23,072 nucleotides of DNA from JACQBY01 sp041486115 (GTDB taxonomy: Bacteria > Nitrospirota > Nitrospiria > JACQBW01). This document shows positions 14,651-22,573 of the stretch, one piece after another. The notes beneath the pieces are model-generated. The model did no database searches, had not been told where the DNA came from, and saw nothing but the letters and a program-made list of their open reading frames with translations. The position numbers and the translations under genes are program-made. The stretch covers positions 1 through 23,072 of the forward strand of contig JBGPKT010000028.1 in NCBI GenBank assembly GCA_041486115.1, given 5' to 3'. The first letter of the stretch is position 1. Each line of letters begins with the position of its first letter.

Positions 14651-17191
14651 TCAACTCCTCCGGAGGCGTTTTGAGAGGTTATCAAACTCGGTTTTCAAGG
14701 CTTCTTTTCCAAAAGAGACCTTTACCGGTGTGATCGAAAGAACGGACATTTCCCTAAACCACTTTCCGTCCGTCTTAAAAATTACCCCTCCATCCTGATG
14801 GGTCCGGTAGATTCTGGTGTTAAGGTTTTGGTAAAGAAGGAGGGTATCGGAGTGAGGGTGATGGTAAGGATTGTGAGCGCCAGCCGAGAAAACAGAGACT
14901 TCGGGCGACAGGGCTTGAACAAACGCCGGAAGCGCGGAACCTTTCCCCCCGTGGTGCGGCACTTTGAGGAGGGTGATGTTCATGGCAGGATGCTCATCCA
15001 GGATGGATTCCTCGGCTTCTTTTTCAATGTCTGCGGTAAACAGCGCCGACCGGCTTCCGTAATCGATTTTTAAAACAATCCCGTCGTTGTTTTCTTGGGT
15101 ATTGGAAGCAGAGCCTCTACGATTTTTTAAATGGGGATTTAAAACAGAGAGAACGGATTCTCCTTCTTTGAAGCGGTCTCCCTCCTGGACGATGTTTTCA
15201 ATAAAAACATACTTTTTAACCATCTTTTCGAAATCAGTGGAAATCCGGGACTCCTTGACGGTTCCGTTTGTCCAGACCTCTCCGATGGAAAATTTTTTCA
15301 GAATATAAATCAGGCCGCCGATATGGTCAGCCTGGGGATGCGTGGCCACCAGATAATCGATATGCGAAACCCCCCGGTTCCAGAGGAATGGGGCGACGGC
15401 CAGGCGCCCCGCGTCAAACTCGTGGTAAAGCCCTCCGCCGTCGATCAGCATGTTTTTCCCGTCAGGAAACTCAATGAAAGAAGCATCTCCCTGCCCCACG
15501 TCGAGAATCGAGATCCTGAGTTCCTTTGAATGAAGATTAATTTTCGGCCCGAAATACCATCCGAAGGGAAGGAGAACGACGAGGGTTAACGCAAAAACTT
15601 TGATCCTGACATTGACCCGGACATAGAGGAGCATCAGGATCAATGCATAAAATAAAATGAGATAAAAAGGAGAAGGGGAGGCAAGGTGGAGCTCTGCCAA
15701 AGGAAAGGAAGCGAAAAAAACTTCTATTTTAATGAACAAGTCCAAAAAAGCCTGATTGAGAGAGCCGAAGTACAGGAAGGGAGCGCCGGTTAAAAGGGAC
15801 AAAAAGGAACTTAAAAGAGCCAGAGGAACGATAATCAATCCGGCCATCGGAATGATGATGCTATTGGCAATCAGCCCGACCCAGTTAAATTGATTAAAGT
15901 GATAGGCGACCAGGGGTGCCGTCCCGAGGGTTGTAGCGAGAGAAATCCAGAGGTAATTTTTAATATTTTCAGTCCATTTCAAAATCCGGGGATATTTTAA
16001 AAACCGGATGTTTAAAAACGGCCGTTCTTCGGGAGAGGGCCTGGGTTTTTGATGAATCGGGTCCAGGACCAGAGCGATGGATAATACGGAGCTAAAAGAG
16101 AGCTGAAAAGAGAGATCAAAAACCTGTAAAGGATCAAAAAAGAGGATGACCAGCGCTGAAAGGCCCAAGGGGTTCAAAAGATTTTGTTCCCGGTTTAAAA
16201 GATTCCCGATGAGAAAAGTGACCATCATGATCATCGACCGGTTGGTTGCCACCTGGTTTCCGGCAAGTAGTCCATAGAGGAGGACGGGGGGAATCGAAAG
16301 CCAGAGGGCCAGCCTGGAGGGAAGGATCGTTTTTCCCAGCCTGAGGAGCGCCGGTTCCGGCAGACGGAGGAGAAAAATCCTGACGGCCCCAAAAACCAGC
16401 ATGGCCACCAGAGCAAGATGTGATCCCGAAATAGAGAGGATATGAGTTGTCCCGGACGCCATGAAAACATCTCTGAGGGAATTATTTAAATATCCCGATT
16501 CTCCGATGACCATGGCTAAAAAAAGGGCAAGCCCATCTCCTTTCAACGTCCGGACTGCATTTTCTCTGATCTTCTCCCTCCATTGATAGATTATCCTGAG
16601 AACCGGGATGCCTCCGGTTCTTCCTGTGACCTGAAGTTTTTCAGGATGAGTCAGGCTGGCAGTTGCCCGGAATCCGTGGCGGGTGAGATATTCCCCATAG
16701 TCAAAGGAGTTGATATTTTTAAACCCGTGAGGCTCCCGGAGGTTCAAGGGAACTTTGATCTGATCTCCATAGGCCAGAGCCATTTCGAGCGGACGGTTGA
16801 TGCTGAGTTTTATTTTTCCGGAGGCAGAAAATTCATGATTACGCGTTTCGATCTTTTCGGTTTTTAATATCAGTGTCGTGTGGTCCGAAAAATGGGAAAC
16901 GGCTTCATCAATCGTTCCGATATAAATGACCTCCGGGCCTGTCCATCTCGAAATGTCATTTTTGGGAATATGAAATTGGGTCCATTCGACGGCCAAAAAC
17001 CCTCCCCAGAAAAAGAGGGCCAGTAAAACAGTGTGAGAAAAGGGGATACGGAGCGGAGCGAAGAAGTGTTCGGTTAAAAATAGGACAACGAGAACGGTTA
17101 GAGTCAAAACGGGATAGAAAGCAAAAAAATTTTCGGAAATGACTCCGGCCATGAACGCCATTGCCATCCAGAGAAGGGGAATCCGGATCAT
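14651..17191 (-). CDS. comEC: DNA internalization protein ComEC/Rec2
   Basis: ComEC forms the inner-membrane channel through which single-stranded DNA enters in natural transformation. The 846-residue product has the full three-part layout: N-terminal membrane helices and a small OB-like domain (DUF4131 type, about 1-190), the Competence domain with many helices (about 215-545; VMASGTTHILSISGSHLALVAM is the signature), and a C-terminal metallo-beta-lactamase-like domain (about 555-830) with LDVGQGDASFIEF, LIDGGG, the metal-binding THPQADHIGG and KVPHHGGKGS. The metal ligands look intact, which argues for a nuclease-competent domain. It starts 2 bp after the cytochrome gene's stop, and the pilB-like gene follows 76 bp downstream, linking DNA uptake and pilus assembly. 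Confidence 0.96.
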   Translation of the reverse strand: MIRIPLLWMAMAFMAGVISENFFAFYPVLTLTVLVVLFLTEHFFAPLRIPFSHTVLLALFFWGGFLAVEWTQFHIPKNDISRWTGPEVIYIGTIDEAVSHFSDHTTLILKTEKIETRNHEFSASGKIKLSINRPLEMALAYGDQIKVPLNLREPHGFKNINSFDYGEYLTRHGFRATASLTHPEKLQVTGRTGGIPVLRIIYQWREKIRENAVRTLKGDGLALFLAMVIGESGYLNNSLRDVFMASGTTHILSISGSHLALVAMLVFGAVRIFLLRLPEPALLRLGKTILPSRLALWLSIPPVLLYGLLAGNQVATNRSMIMMVTFLIGNLLNREQNLLNPLGLSALVILFFDPLQVFDLSFQLSFSSVLSIALVLDPIHQKPRPSPEERPFLNIRFLKYPRILKWTENIKNYLWISLATTLGTAPLVAYHFNQFNWVGLIANSIIIPMAGLIIVPLALLSSFLSLLTGAPFLYFGSLNQAFLDLFIKIEVFFASFPLAELHLASPSPFYLILFYALILMLLYVRVNVRIKVFALTLVVLLPFGWYFGPKINLHSKELRISILDVGQGDASFIEFPDGKNMLIDGGGLYHEFDAGRLAVAPFLWNRGVSHIDYLVATHPQADHIGGLIYILKKFSIGEVWTNGTVKESRISTDFEKMVKKYVFIENIVQEGDRFKEGESVLSVLNPHLKNRRGSASNTQENNDGIVLKIDYGSRSALFTADIEKEAEESILDEHPAMNITLLKVPHHGGKGSALPAFVQALSPEVSVFSAGAHNPYHHPHSDTLLLYQNLNTRIYRTHQDGGVIFKTDGKWFREMSVLSITPVKVSFGKEALKTEFDNLSKRLRRS

Positions 17192-17193
17192 AG

Positions 17194-17913
17194 TTACCGG
17201 TTATGGCAGATCAGGCAGAGCGTTTTAGGAGAACCTCTTAAATAAGCCGGGTTTTTAGACGAATGGGGATTATGACAGCTACCGCAGGTGACTTTGCCAA
17301 ACGAGGTCCGAACGAGCAACAGGGAAGTGGTTTCGGGGAGATAATATTCAGAAGTGGGTCCGGTTGGGAGCGAGATCCCATTTTCATTATAATCGGGAAT
17401 TGACCAATATCTGAATTCATTCGGAAGAGGAAGGGCAGGGATGAATTGACCATTACTTTGTCTGGGGTAAGGGATGTTGACAGGGTGATCAAGCATTTTT
17501 CCTGATGGCTCCCCCAGGCCATGAATGTTATTGCCGATGACGCCATCATGGCACGAAAGACAGACGTCTGACGGGTCTTCTTTCGCCCCCGTACCGCGAG
17601 AAATAAAAACGGTTTTTTCTTTTCTGGAGGTCCATAAGGCCTGAGCCGGTCCTCTCTCCGTTATAATTGAGGATTTGAAAAGTGGCTCGAGTTCAGGAGG
17701 GAGAGAAGGGCCGGTTCCAAAATAAGATCGGAACTCTCCCGCGGCATGGCACATAGCGCAAGCCTGATAAGACGAGGGGAGAAAGCTCCCTTTCGGTACC
17801 ATATTATGGGTGGTATTGAGAACCTCTTCAAAGAAAGGGAGGGTCTCTTCTCCAAAGGCAGAACAGGGAAGAAAAAAGAGGTTCAGAAACAATAAAAAAA
17901 AAGCTCTATTCAT
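17194..17913 (-). CDS. Periplasmic tetrahaem cytochrome c
   Basis: The 239-residue product has a signal peptide (MNRAFFLLFLNLFFLPCSAFG) and four CXXCH haem-attachment motifs at 52-56 (CAMCH), 118-122 (CLSCH), 210-214 (CGSCH) and 233-237 (CLICH). The last two, 18 residues apart and within CGSCHNPHSS...CLICHN, form the doubled-CXXCH arrangement common in respiratory multihaem proteins. Extra histidines (such as H36, H131 and H143) could serve as distal ligands. It should be a periplasmic electron carrier; the partner is unknown. No good ribosome site precedes the ATG at 17913. It heads the minus-strand run with comEC 2 bp downstream, an unusual pairing. Confidence 0.92.
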   Translation of the reverse strand: MNRAFFLLFLNLFFLPCSAFGEETLPFFEEVLNTTHNMVPKGSFLPSSYQACAMCHAAGEFRSYFGTGPSLPPELEPLFKSSIITERGPAQALWTSRKEKTVFISRGTGAKEDPSDVCLSCHDGVIGNNIHGLGEPSGKMLDHPVNIPYPRQSNGQFIPALPLPNEFRYWSIPDYNENGISLPTGPTSEYYLPETTSLLLVRTSFGKVTCGSCHNPHSSKNPAYLRGSPKTLCLICHNR

Positions 17914-18011
17914 AGGGCCGGGGGGAAAAAAGAAACATTAAGGAACCATCCTCTTTTTAAGAGTAACAAAATTGATTTTTTTTGTAAAGAATAAGGAACA
18001 GTAACCAGGAT

Positions 18012-18040
18012 TTTATAACATGGATTCTAAAACGATACAA
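18012..18040 (-). promoter_or_regulatory. Extended -10 sigma-70 promoter of the cytochrome-comEC run
   Basis: On the minus strand: -35 TTGTAT (18035-18040), 17-bp spacer, -10 TATAAA (18012-18017) preceded by TGT, giving the extended -10 form TGnTATAAA. The predicted start is near 18005, about 92 bases before the cytochrome ATG. Confidence 0.55.
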
Positions 18041-18170
18041 AAAGTTATTTTATGAATGTTTTTCCATACGGCTTATGCCGGTTCAACCGGGACCCGCCGA
18101 CGATACCCACTTGATTCGCGTATTGAAAATCGATACTCTACAATAGATAAACAAGCCACGATGGAGGGGC

Positions 18171-19340
18171 ATGACTTTTCGAGGGGTAGATTTTTTAAGT
18201 CTTGATGACGAGCTGACTGAAGAAGAGCGGATGATCCGGAACGAGATCCGGGTATGGGTTTCAAAAGAGGTCATCTCGGAGATGGCGCGCCACTTTGAGG
18301 ACGGGACTTTTCCCGTTCATCTTATTCCTCAGATGGGAAGTCTGAACCTGCTGGGGGCCTCCCTTGACCTCCGGTATGGAGGCGCAGGGTTAAACAGCGT
18401 GGCTTCAGGCTTGATCAGCCAGGAACTGGAGCGGGGAGACAGCGGGCTCCGAAGTTTTGTTTCGGTTCAATCCAATCTGGTGATGTGGCCAATCGTGGAA
18501 TATGGATCCGAAGCGCAAAAAGAGCGCTGGCTACCGATATTGGCTCAGGGGAAAGCGATTGGCTGTTTTGGATTGACGGAACCCGATTTCGGGTCAAACC
18601 CGGAGGGGCTGGTGACCCGTGCCAGACGCGACCATTCAACGTTTATCCTGAACGGGACAAAAATGTGGATTACCAACGGATCGATTGCGGATCTGTCCCT
18701 GATCTGGGCCAGGGACGACCAGGAGGTGATCCGCGGGTTTCTGGTCGAAAAAGGGACGCCGGGATTCCATCAAAATAAAATAACTGGAAAATTTTCGCTT
18801 CGGGCGTCGGATACGGCGGAGCTGATTCTGGAAGATGTCCGGGTGCCGGAAGCGAATGCTCTCCCCGGCGCCATGGGTCTGAAAACCGCGTTACAATGTC
18901 TCAATCAGGCCCGATATGGCATCGCCTGGGGGGCCATCGGCGCTTCAATGGCCTGTTACGAAACCGCTTTGAATTTTGCGAAAACCCGGGTGCAATTCTC
19001 CCGGCCGATCGCCGGTTACCAGCTGGTACAGCAGAAGCTGGTCGACATGCTGACTGAAATTACCAAGATGCAGCTCTTTTCTCTAAAAATGGGGAGGCTG
19101 AAAGAGCAAAAGAAGTTAAACCGTTTTCAAATTTCAATGGGGAAGAGAAACAACGTCTCTCATGCCCTTCAGATTGCCCGGACAGCCCGGGATATTCTGG
19201 GGGCCAACGGGATCATGTATGAACATCAGATCGCCCGCCACCTTTGCAACCTCGAAGCGGTTTATACCTACGAGGGGACCCATGATATTCATACGCTGAT
19301 CATCGGGGAAGAGATTACCGGCCTCTCCGCATTTTCTTGA
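18171..19340 (+). CDS. Acyl-CoA dehydrogenase, glutaryl-CoA dehydrogenase-like
   Basis: The 389-residue flavoprotein is most like glutaryl-CoA dehydrogenase, which oxidises and decarboxylates glutaryl-CoA to crotonyl-CoA in lysine, tryptophan and aromatic breakdown. Family features: VDFLSLDDELTEEE at the N-terminus, ELERGDSGLRSFVSVQSNLVM (85-105) with the Arg94-containing substrate region, FAD-binding CFGLTEPDFGSNP (132-144), TKMWITNG (163-170), RVQFSRPIAGYQLVQQKLVDM, and catalytic Glu368 in YEGTHDIH. The FAD loop reads TEPDFGSNP instead of the usual TEPNSGSDP, so substrate assignment stays open among acyl-CoA dehydrogenases. The start ATG 18171 has GGAGG only three bases upstream, a short spacing. 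No other pathway gene is adjacent; its stop is 6 bp from the convergent radical SAM gene. Confidence 0.92.
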   Translation: MTFRGVDFLSLDDELTEEERMIRNEIRVWVSKEVISEMARHFEDGTFPVHLIPQMGSLNLLGASLDLRYGGAGLNSVASGLISQELERGDSGLRSFVSVQSNLVMWPIVEYGSEAQKERWLPILAQGKAIGCFGLTEPDFGSNPEGLVTRARRDHSTFILNGTKMWITNGSIADLSLIWARDDQEVIRGFLVEKGTPGFHQNKITGKFSLRASDTAELILEDVRVPEANALPGAMGLKTALQCLNQARYGIAWGAIGASMACYETALNFAKTRVQFSRPIAGYQLVQQKLVDMLTEITKMQLFSLKMGRLKEQKKLNRFQISMGKRNNVSHALQIARTARDILGANGIMYEHQIARHLCNLEAVYTYEGTHDIHTLIIGEEITGLSAFS

Positions 19341-19346
19341 AAAACC

Positions 19347-21857
19347 CTAACAACAGGGGCTTTCCCCCTCCCCCGACGGAAGACACCGGCCCGAAGCGCC
19401 TACCTCTGTCCGAGCGGTCTCAGGTTCAATCATTAAGAAAGAGGCTTGATAAGGCTTGTTTTTCAATTTGGCGGCGGTATCGGTGCAAACCTCGACCATC
19501 TCATTTCTCGGAAAGAAATGCCCCTCTTCATCCATGACCCCTTTAAACGGGCCAAGATAGACCGCCTTTTGGCCTGTAAAGCTGCACTCTCCTTTTTTTT
19601 CAAATTTATAACCTTTAACGGTCAGAGAATAAAAGGGGTTTCCTTCGACCTCTTTCCAGAAGGTCTTATTTAATATTTCAAGACCATAAAATCCGGCCTG
19701 TTCAAGAAAAGCGAGAAACGCTTCCTGCGTCAGAGATCCCGAAATACATTCACCCCAGAGTTGCGGATTCAGCGCCAGACGGGCGGTTACCGGATCTTCG
19801 GCAATAATATCTGAAAGGACGATCCGGCCATGGTCTTTTAATACCCGCCACATTTCGGCAAAAACCTTTTTCTTGTCGGGAGAAAGGTTGATCACGCAAT
19901 TGGAGGTCAAGAGGTCGACCGTCTGACTTTCGACGGGAATCGATTCCAGATACCCTTTTCGGAACTCGACGACGTCAAAACCGAGATTGCCTGCCACCGG
20001 CTCCTTGTTCCGGTTTGCCACGGCCAGCATCGAATCGGTCATATCGACTCCAATCACCCTTCCTTCCTGTCCTGTTTTTTTCGCGGCGATAAAGCAATCG
20101 ATCCCACCGCCCGATCCGAGGTCAACTACCGTCTCGCCCGGTTTTAACAGGGCCAGCGACATCGGAGAACCGCAGCCGTAAAACCGCTCCAGAACCTCCT
20201 TCGGAATATGGCTGAGATCCGCGGCATCATAATTGACCGGACAGCAGAGCTCTTTTTGGGGCTCTTCTGCCGCTTTTCCGTAAAAAGATTGGACCATCTC
20301 CCTGGTTTTTTCCACATTAAAAGAGAGGACGCAATTTGAATGGAGCGTTGCCACCTCTTTTTCAAGTTCAATCGCCCTGGCATCGCTGCCGCACGAAACG
20401 GCTCCTTCTCCCATCGCTTGATAAATCAGGGGAGCGCTATAACCCGATTTCTGGTTAAAGCGCTTTTTTCGCCCCTCCGCCAGATCGGTCATGGTCTCTT
20501 TAATCATTTCAAGGTAGAGGTCGTAATAGGGGTCTTCCCCTTCGGGGTTCCCTTCGCCGGTTAACCCTTCGGTATAAAAATAGCTTTGTTCCATATCGCC
20601 CCCGCCGGTGAAAAACCGGAAAGGTTCCTCCCGAAGCGCCATTTTGTGAGCCAGGGTGGCTCCCCGGAACCGGAGCGACACAGGGCTCTTCCGCCAGAGC
20701 GGTTCCACCGATTGATCGAGCGCATTCCCCATGTCGAGTTTGGAATACCCGGCAAAAGAGGCCGAAGGATATAAATGACCGTCGGAATAAAGGCAAAGGC
20801 TCTCCCAGCAGGCATTCCCCAGATCATATTTCAGCCCCGGTCTTCCGTTGACCCGTAATTTTAACGATTCAAACTGGTCAAACAAGATTCCTTCGGATTC
20901 GCACCCCTTTTTGACCTCTTTAACCAGACCGATTAGCTCTTTTGTCGTGGGAAAGGCTTTTTCACCCTGTTCGAGAATGCGGCCTCTGCGGTGGAGCCAC
21001 ATCAGATGGACCGATTTCGATCCGAGGAGACGGGCCAGAGAAGGGAGATGAGCAAGGTCTTTGATGTTTTCGCGGGTTACCGCCGCCGTCAATGAAGTTT
21101 CAAATCCAAGGTCTCCGGCAATTCTCGCACCTTCCTGAATTTTTAAAAAAGTCCCTTCCCCCCGAATCGGATCATTGACTTCTTGTCTTGTTCCATCGAG
21201 ACTGATCTGAAGCCTCACCTTTTCACGGGAGAGGGTCTTGAGTTCCTCCAACCGGCTTCCGTTAAAGAGGGTGGCATTGGTTAAGAGGATGAGTTCTTTT
21301 CCCTTGACCTCTGTCACATAGCGGATCAGATTAAAGATATCGGTCCGGACAAAAGGCTCTCCCCCGGTAAAATAATAACGGATGACCCCCAGACGTTCGG
21401 TTTCATCGATGATCTTTTTGATCTGATCTCCCGGTATTCCGGGATCTCCCAAGGGGGATGAAGAGACCAGGCAATGGGTACAGGTCAGATTGCAGGAGTT
21501 GTTGGTGTGGATCCAGAATTCCTTGAGCAATGGCGCTTTAAGATAAAACTCTCTCCCGGAATAGACCTGTTCTTGAAAAGGTTGAAGGGAGATCATTTGA
21601 GACCTTAAGGCTTCGCTCAGAAAAGCGTTCACATGGAGGAGCGCTTTTGACCCTTCAAGATGATACGCTCTGGCATAAAGGCTTGCCAGATCTGAAATAG
21701 CATTTTGTCCGTCGATGGAGGATAAGATAAAGGCACCTCTTCCATCGGTTGAGATCCAGTTCGGGGAGGCGCCATCTACAAAAAAATAGATGTCGTTTTT
21801 TTCAAATCGGGCCGTTTTGGGTGCAAAAAAAACGGCTTTTTCATCAAAAATTTTCAT
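19347..21857 (-). CDS. Fusion protein: PqqD-like domain, radical SAM domain, ArsM-type arsenite methyltransferase
   Basis: One 836-residue frame joins three units. Residues about 20-95 resemble PqqD (SPNWISTDGRGAFILSSIDG, then helical). Residues about 113-400 are radical SAM: CX3CX2C at C122, C126, C129, the SAM-binding FTGGEP (163-168), TNAT, and a SPASM-like tail with C350 and C355 but Ser365 where the next Cys is usual. Residues about 505-836 match ArsM over its length: VQSFYGK, CC at 538-539, RFYGCGSP, SAM site VVDLGSGGGIDC (577-588), GVDMT, SNCVINLSP (C654), LWGECISG (C704), then the ArsM tail GQKAVYLGPF and EVCTDTAAKL, ending SPCC. C538/539, C654 and C704 correspond to the As(III)-binding triad of characterised ArsM. 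It should methylate arsenite and perform a radical step; the product is unknown. ATG 21857 has a weak GGAGAAG ribosome site and follows a TATAAT box with a dyad. Confidence 0.93.
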   Translation of the reverse strand: MKIFDEKAVFFAPKTARFEKNDIYFFVDGASPNWISTDGRGAFILSSIDGQNAISDLASLYARAYHLEGSKALLHVNAFLSEALRSQMISLQPFQEQVYSGREFYLKAPLLKEFWIHTNNSCNLTCTHCLVSSSPLGDPGIPGDQIKKIIDETERLGVIRYYFTGGEPFVRTDIFNLIRYVTEVKGKELILLTNATLFNGSRLEELKTLSREKVRLQISLDGTRQEVNDPIRGEGTFLKIQEGARIAGDLGFETSLTAAVTRENIKDLAHLPSLARLLGSKSVHLMWLHRRGRILEQGEKAFPTTKELIGLVKEVKKGCESEGILFDQFESLKLRVNGRPGLKYDLGNACWESLCLYSDGHLYPSASFAGYSKLDMGNALDQSVEPLWRKSPVSLRFRGATLAHKMALREEPFRFFTGGGDMEQSYFYTEGLTGEGNPEGEDPYYDLYLEMIKETMTDLAEGRKKRFNQKSGYSAPLIYQAMGEGAVSCGSDARAIELEKEVATLHSNCVLSFNVEKTREMVQSFYGKAAEEPQKELCCPVNYDAADLSHIPKEVLERFYGCGSPMSLALLKPGETVVDLGSGGGIDCFIAAKKTGQEGRVIGVDMTDSMLAVANRNKEPVAGNLGFDVVEFRKGYLESIPVESQTVDLLTSNCVINLSPDKKKVFAEMWRVLKDHGRIVLSDIIAEDPVTARLALNPQLWGECISGSLTQEAFLAFLEQAGFYGLEILNKTFWKEVEGNPFYSLTVKGYKFEKKGECSFTGQKAVYLGPFKGVMDEEGHFFPRNEMVEVCTDTAAKLKNKPYQASFLMIEPETARTEVGASGRCLPSGEGESPCC

Positions 21858-21885
21858 GGTGCATCTTCTCCGGATTTCTTTTTTA

Positions 21886-21911
21886 ATTATAGGGTTTATA
21901 TTAATGTAAAC
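21886..21911 (-). promoter_or_regulatory. -10 box and 18-bp operator-like dyad of the radical SAM-ArsM gene
   Basis: On the minus strand a perfect TATAAT (21886-21891) lies 28 bp before the ATG. Immediately upstream is GTTTATATTAATGTAAAC (21894-21911, plus-strand reading), an 18-bp palindrome with 8 of 9 pairs matching. No good -35 hexamer sits at 16-18 bp, and the dyad occupies the spacer. This layout suits either a repressor operator or an activator-dependent promoter. Confidence 0.5.
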
Positions 21912-21997
21912 GGAGTCCCAAATAAACTGAAATAATCGGGTTGTTCCTATGACCTAATAAATCAGAGATATGGGGCCTTCAACAAATAAAAAGTTTC

Positions 21998-22026
21998 TTG
22001 TTTACCCTGAAAAAGTGGGTTAGGAT
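21998..22026 (+). promoter_or_regulatory. Possible sigma-70 promoter of ogt
   Basis: -35 TTGTTT (21998-22003), 17-bp spacer, -10 TAGGAT (22021-22026, four of six). A dyad, GGTTAGG (22018-22024) with CCTTAACC (22034-22041), overlaps the -10 and the predicted start near 22033. The start codon at 22058 lies about 25 bases downstream. Confidence 0.4.
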
Positions 22027-22057
22027 AAGAAAACCTTAACCGTTTGTTCGCCTAAGA

Positions 22058-22573
22058 ATGAAAAGAGAGTTTCATCCACTTCCATTATATTATGATATTG
22101 TAGATTCTTTTTTAGGTCCTATTCTTTTGGTTCAGAGTGGTCCCGGCATCCGGAAAATTCATTTTTTTAAAAAAAATCAAGCCTATTTGCCGGACGCTCC
22201 GGGCAAACGATCCCCCAGGCTCCTGAAATCGGCCAGAGTCGAAATTCTGGAATATTTAAATGGCCGCCGGACCGCCTTTTCTCTCCGGACAGAGAATCAG
22301 GGGAGCCCTTTTCAAAAAAAGGTCTGGGAGGCTCTTAAAACCATTCCCTATGGAGCCACCCGTTCTTATCAGGAAATTGCCGTACAAATCGAGAATCCGA
22401 AAGCGGCCCGGGCGGTTGGCCTGGCCTGCCGCCAGAACCCTCTGCCGATCATCATTCCCTGTCACAGGGTCATAGGAAAAAACGGTGATTTAACGGGGTA
22501 CGCGGGAGGATTGAGGATTAAAGAAAAACTGTTAACGCTCGAATCTAAAAAAGGAAGTATTCAAGATGCTTAA
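22058..22573 (+). CDS. ogt: Methylated-DNA-[protein]-cysteine S-methyltransferase (Ogt/AGT)
   Basis: This suicide enzyme repairs O6-alkylguanine in DNA by moving the alkyl group to its own cysteine. The 171-residue product has the usual N-terminal mixed domain (about 10-80) and the C-terminal DNA-binding/active-site domain: KKVWEALKTIPYGATRSYQEIA (87-108, wing-helix region), ARAVGLACRQNPLPIIIPCHRVIG (117-140) with the acceptor Cys135 in PCHRV, Asn127 in the conserved NP hinge, and GYAGGLRIKEKLL. The common ANxxNP stretch reads ACRQNP here. The ATG at 22058 has no strong ribosome site. It overlaps the next gene by 8 bp (ATGCTTAA), so both are probably co-translated, and is divergent from the radical SAM-ArsM gene, 200 bp away. 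Confidence 0.95.
   Translation: MKREFHPLPLYYDIVDSFLGPILLVQSGPGIRKIHFFKKNQAYLPDAPGKRSPRLLKSARVEILEYLNGRRTAFSLRTENQGSPFQKKVWEALKTIPYGATRSYQEIAVQIENPKAARAVGLACRQNPLPIIIPCHRVIGKNGDLTGYAGGLRIKEKLLTLESKKGSIQDA

Noticed and set aside
14575..14685. N-terminal extension of the PilB-like frame back to ATG 14685
   Set aside because: It overlaps the end of comEC, adds residues unlike the family, and the ATG at 14574 has a strong AGGAG site directly before the normal PilB N-terminus.
18078..18090. CCGGTTCAACCGG palindrome upstream of the acyl-CoA dehydrogenase
   Set aside because: Short, with a very small loop and no T-run; could be chance. No convincing sigma-70 promoter could be placed with it either.
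18111..18144. TTGATT and TACAAT as promoter of the acyl-CoA dehydrogenase
   Set aside because: The spacer is 22 bp, too long for a sigma-70 promoter.
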